This document shows positions 13,069 through 17,810 of a stretch of 17,810 bases of DNA, piece by piece. The stretch covers positions 1 to 17,810 of the forward strand of contig DATHCY010000036.1 in the NCBI GenBank assembly GCA_035319305.1, read 5' to 3'. Within the stretch, counting starts at the first letter, position 1. The number at the start of each line of letters is the position of its first letter. This DNA comes from Methanocella_A sp035319305 (GTDB lineage Archaea; Halobacteriota; Methanocellia; Methanocellales; Methanocellaceae). The position numbers and the translations under genes were made by a program. The notes below the pieces were generated by a model. That model did no database searches and had not been told where the DNA came from. It worked only from the letters and a program-made list of their open reading frames with translations.

Positions 13069-13335
13069 TCAGACCCTGTCCATTAGCTCCACGTTGATAC
13101 TCTCTACGCCCTCGACCTTGGAGAGCGCCTCCTCGACCGCTTCCGTACCGCCCGCGGCATCATCAACCAGCACTGCAAGTGTTAACGCCTTCAGGCCAAA
13201 CGCGATCGGCTTGATCTGGACGCCCTGAAGCTTTGCGCTCTCTGGCAGCGCCATCCTACAGTTTTCCTCTAGTTTCTTCAGATCCCTATCGGAACTGTCA
13301 GGCATAACTCGTAAAACCGCCATTACCGCTCCCAT
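13069..13335 (-). CDS. ef1b: Elongation factor 1-beta (archaeal guanine nucleotide exchange factor)
   Basis: An 88-residue protein of the usual archaeal length. aEF-1 beta recharges aEF-1 alpha by exchanging GDP for GTP during translation elongation. It has the ferredoxin-like pattern MGAVMAVLRVMPDSSDRDL, then a helix (LEENCRMALPESA), the family core IKPIAFGLKALTLAVLV (42-58), and the C-terminal VEEALSKVEGVESINVELMDR. The start lies 6 nt after the stop of the zinc-ribbon gene on the same strand. The two genes commonly sit together in euryarchaea and appear to form one operon here. The ribosome site is weak (AGGGG overlapping the end of the upstream gene), which fits coupled translation. Confidence 0.93.
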   Translation of the reverse strand: MGAVMAVLRVMPDSSDRDLKKLEENCRMALPESAKLQGVQIKPIAFGLKALTLAVLVDDAAGGTEAVEEALSKVEGVESINVELMDRV

Positions 13336-13341
13336 GATCGA

Positions 13342-13515
13342 TCACGGCCCCTGGAATCCGCACTTCGGGCATACGTATGGGTTGGATTGCTGTCTGCACT
13401 TCCCGCACCGGCCCATTTCTGTCCCGCAAATGGGGCATTTGAACCGCGCTGCGCCCTCGCCTGTCAGGTTGATCTGACATGAGACGCACCTGGTTACCTG
13501 TTTACCTTCTGCCAT
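13342..13515 (-). CDS. Archaeal zinc-ribbon protein (HVO_2753/DUF1610-like)
   Basis: A 57-residue protein built of four CxxC pairs: C10/C13, C27/C30, C37/C40 and C49/C52. That is enough for two zinc sites. This small archaeal family is thought to bind RNA and is encoded next to aEF-1 beta in many euryarchaea, suggesting a translation-related job; the exact role is unknown. The start is taken as ATG 13515 (MAEGKQVTRC) because AGGGAG lies 8 nt upstream. In-frame ATGs at 13521 and 13539 are either too close to or before that site. A TATA-like CTTATAATAG at 13577-13568 overlaps the end of argG, so the pair has its own promoter. Confidence 0.88.
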   Translation of the reverse strand: MAEGKQVTRCVSCQINLTGEGAARFKCPICGTEMGRCGKCRQQSNPYVCPKCGFQGP

Positions 13516-13565
13516 ATTCATTTCTCCCTGAATAATCATGATGTGACTTGCGTATAGTACACACT

Positions 13566-13578
13566 CTATTATAAGCGT
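13566..13578 (-). promoter_or_regulatory. TATA-like promoter of the zinc-ribbon/EF-1 beta pair
   Basis: CTTATAATAG on the minus strand (about 13577-13568) predicts a transcript start near 13545, about 30 nt before ATG 13515. It overlaps the argG stop codon region. Confidence 0.5.
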
Positions 13579-14774
13579 TACTGTGATTCTGTGCTATTTT
13601 TCATCTTCTTATACAGGCGGGACTGGAACCCGTGGAATTTACAGTACCCTTCCGCGTCCTTTTGGTTTAGTGTCTTGCCGTCGAACGAGACTAGCTCTTC
13701 GCTGTACAACGCCGTCGGCGACTCCCTGGCGACGACCATGCAGCCGCCCTTATAAAGCTTCAACTTTACGATGCCGTTTACACGCTCTTGGGTGCGGTCA
13801 ATGAAGGCGGTCAAGTCGGTGAACAGCGGCTCGTCGATCAGGCCCATGTAGCCTAGCTCGGCCCAGGCTGCGTCCACAGTTTCTTTGAATTTTAGCTCAG
13901 CCCTTGTTAGGCAGAACCTTTCCAGGTCCTTATGTGCGGTGAGAAGGACTGTCGCTGCGGGGTGTTCGTAGTTTTCCCTTGCCTTCAGGCCGAGAACGCG
14001 ATCTTCCATCATATCGGTCCTGCCGACACCGTGTCTGCCGGCGATTTTCTGCAGCGTCAGGATCAGATCGACGCCATTAGTCTTCTTGCCATTTAGTGAT
14101 ACTGGAACTCCCTTGTCAAAGTTGATGGAGACTGTTTCGGGTTGGTCCGGAGCTTTAAGCGGATCCTGGGTCCATTCATAGATGTCCTCAGGAGGTATGA
14201 AGGACGGATCTTCAAGCCGGCCGCCTTCAATGCTTCGGGACCAGATGTTCTCGTCCACGCTCCAAGGCTTTACCTTGGTCGCTGAAACGGGGATCTTGTG
14301 CCTTTTAGCGTACTCGATTTCCCATTCCCGGGTGAGGTTCATATCCCGCATGGGCGCGACGATGGAGAGGTCGGTCTGCCTGAAAACGGCCTCGAACCGC
14401 AGCTGATCGTTGCCCTTGCCGGTGCAACCATGGCCGAACGCATCGGCCTTTTCTTTGCGGGCGACCTCCACGCATTTCTTCGCGATAAGCGGCCGGGCCA
14501 TGCTCGTTCCTATGACATAGCCTTCGTACATCGCGTTCGCCTTGATCATGGGGAAGATGTAGTCACGGACAAACTCGTCCTTCGCGTCGATGGTATAGTG
14601 TCTGTCCGAGATAAGCTCAGCCTTCTTCGTCGCAGCCTCAATCTCCCTCGCGGGCTGACCCACGTCAACCGTGACGGTGATGACCTTGTCGAAGCCGTAG
14701 TTCTCCTTGAGCAGTGGGATGCACACGGAGGTATCTAGGCCCCCGGAATACGCTAAGACGACCTTCTTGACCAT
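13578..14774 (-). CDS. argG: Argininosuccinate synthase
   Basis: This 398-residue enzyme joins citrulline and aspartate using ATP, the penultimate step of arginine synthesis. The N-type ATP pyrophosphatase motif AYSGGLDTS is at residues 8-16 and the second signature GHGCTGKGNDQ at 114-124. EGYVIGTSMARPLIAK (84-99), KVKPWSVDENIW and MMEDRVLGLKARE-type segments follow. The length is normal and the ends intact. ATG 14774 has AGGGAG about 9 nt upstream, and AGATTTATCTT on the minus strand at about 14825-14815 is the likely TATA box. carB, whose product feeds the same pathway via carbamoyl phosphate, is 550 bp upstream on the same strand. Confidence 0.97.
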   Translation of the reverse strand: MVKKVVLAYSGGLDTSVCIPLLKENYGFDKVITVTVDVGQPAREIEAATKKAELISDRHYTIDAKDEFVRDYIFPMIKANAMYEGYVIGTSMARPLIAKKCVEVARKEKADAFGHGCTGKGNDQLRFEAVFRQTDLSIVAPMRDMNLTREWEIEYAKRHKIPVSATKVKPWSVDENIWSRSIEGGRLEDPSFIPPEDIYEWTQDPLKAPDQPETVSINFDKGVPVSLNGKKTNGVDLILTLQKIAGRHGVGRTDMMEDRVLGLKARENYEHPAATVLLTAHKDLERFCLTRAELKFKETVDAAWAELGYMGLIDEPLFTDLTAFIDRTQERVNGIVKLKLYKGGCMVVARESPTALYSEELVSFDGKTLNQKDAEGYCKFHGFQSRLYKKMKNSTESQ

Positions 14775-14873
14775 AGTTTCTTTCTCCCTTCTGCACGGTT
14801 AAATAATGTGGTAGAAGATAAATCTTTGGATTAATTATCATAGCCCTGCCTGTGAGACCGCTCCCACGGGTTT

Positions 14874-14893
14874 ATCCATAGAAGTCTATGGAT
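14874..14893. repeat. 8-bp hairpin between the small membrane gene and argG
   Basis: ATCCATAG (14874-14881) and CTATGGAT (14886-14893) form a perfect stem with loop AAGT, between the end of the two-helix protein gene and the argG promoter. It is a candidate terminator for the upstream gene, although the minus-strand T tract expected after it is missing. Confidence 0.55.
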
Positions 14894-14917
14894 TTTAATG
14901 AGGGGTTGCGGAGGTTT

Positions 14918-15112
14918 TCAGGGTCTTCTAATTATATCGAGGTTGGAATAAAGCGTGAACGAGAGTACCATGCATCCGATACATGCCATTGCTACGATAG
15001 CTCCCAGCGTGCCGTTCAGGCTTTTAAGGGGGGAGTTGGTGGCTACAAGCATAGCAACTGATCCGATAAAAAGAACTGTCGCCACAGGTACCTTCATCCA
15101 TGATGCATACAT
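14918..15112 (-). CDS. Small two-helix membrane protein, function unknown
   Basis: A 64-residue protein with two hydrophobic segments (VPVATVLFIGSVAMLVA and LGAIVAMACIGCMVLSF) joined by a short polar loop (TNSPLKSLNGT) and a short basic tail (IIRRP). No family recognised. ATG 15112 is chosen because the TATA-like CTATAATTAATAAC at about 15160-15147 predicts a transcript start near 15130, downstream of the alternative GTG 15139. GGGGA lies about 11 nt before the ATG. It stands alone between carB and argG, all on one strand. Confidence 0.55.
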   Translation of the reverse strand: MYASWMKVPVATVLFIGSVAMLVATNSPLKSLNGTLGAIVAMACIGCMVLSFTLYSNLDIIRRP

Positions 15113-15139
15113 AATCGATGAATCCCCGACCGTTTGCAC

Positions 15140-15324
15140 GGCCGTTAGTTATTAATTATAGCTGGAAGTACATATCCTTTTTGTTTTTACTGTAATATGG
15201 CAGTGATAAGCTCAGCATACGGCGGCAATCGTCCGTCTATTACAAGAAACCCTTCAAAAACGACTAAATCTAGAGGGCAAAGCGTGGGGCTTCAAATCAA
15301 ACCCTAAAAGGAAAGAGCTCTCTA
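15140..15324. other. Spacer between carB and the small membrane gene
   Basis: No gene seen. After the carB stop the minus strand reads a T-rich stretch (CTCTTTCCTTTTAGGG, about 15318-15303) that may end transcription. The promoter-like TATA of the small membrane gene is at the left end. Confidence 0.45.

Positions 15325-17810
<2,486 letters not shown>

Overview
The window is archaeal, and most likely from a methanogenic euryarchaeon. The evidence is sn-glycerol-1-phosphate dehydrogenase (archaeal lipid stereochemistry), archaeal EF-1 beta, a DUF63 membrane protein, an archaeal zinc-ribbon protein, HypD (implying [NiFe]-hydrogenases), AT-rich TATA-like boxes about 25-40 bp before starts, GGAGG/GGTG ribosome sites and a tRNA without encoded CCA. 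I suspect the Methanocellales/Methanosarcinales neighbourhood from the general look of the proteins, but the sequence alone does not prove that.

Layout. 2-109 is the tail of a CBS-domain protein. 373-4209 (+) is a tight operon: a PadR-type repressor, a HAAS-like/RDD membrane protein, a HAAS-like/RDD/CPBP fusion, and a free-standing CPBP (CAAX-like) membrane protease. It is followed by a short, probably truncated HTH reading frame at 4212-4445. The CPBP domain of the fusion has lost key catalytic residues, while the stand-alone copy keeps all of them. 4482-5519 (-) is glycerol-1-phosphate dehydrogenase. Divergent from it are a DUF63 protein and two tandem SpoIIM-family membrane proteins (5606-7833, +). 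7890-8717 (-) is an unrecognised protein with a four-cysteine cluster. 8804-9425 has no gene but carries hairpins, a TATA-like box and a GC-rich segment that looks like structured RNA. It ends in a hairpin that presents the ribosome site of nadA in its loop. nadA and hypD (9426-11396, +) abut with no gap. 11397-11823 holds a 64-nt inverted repeat and a strong bidirectional terminator. 11824-12756 (-) is an anchored extracellular protein rich in N-glycosylation sequons.

The right third is housekeeping, all on the minus strand: tRNA-Ala(CGC), EF-1 beta, a zinc-ribbon protein, argininosuccinate synthase, a small two-helix membrane protein, and the 3' three quarters of carB, which runs off the window. 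CarB supplies carbamoyl phosphate for arginine and pyrimidines, and ArgG acts two steps later in arginine synthesis.

The best candidates for something undescribed are three. The first is the PadR-controlled HAAS/RDD/CPBP operon with its active/degenerate protease pair. The second is the nadA-hypD leader, which has mutually exclusive pairings around the ribosome site. The third is the egsA-divergent DUF63-SpoIIM-SpoIIM membrane cluster.
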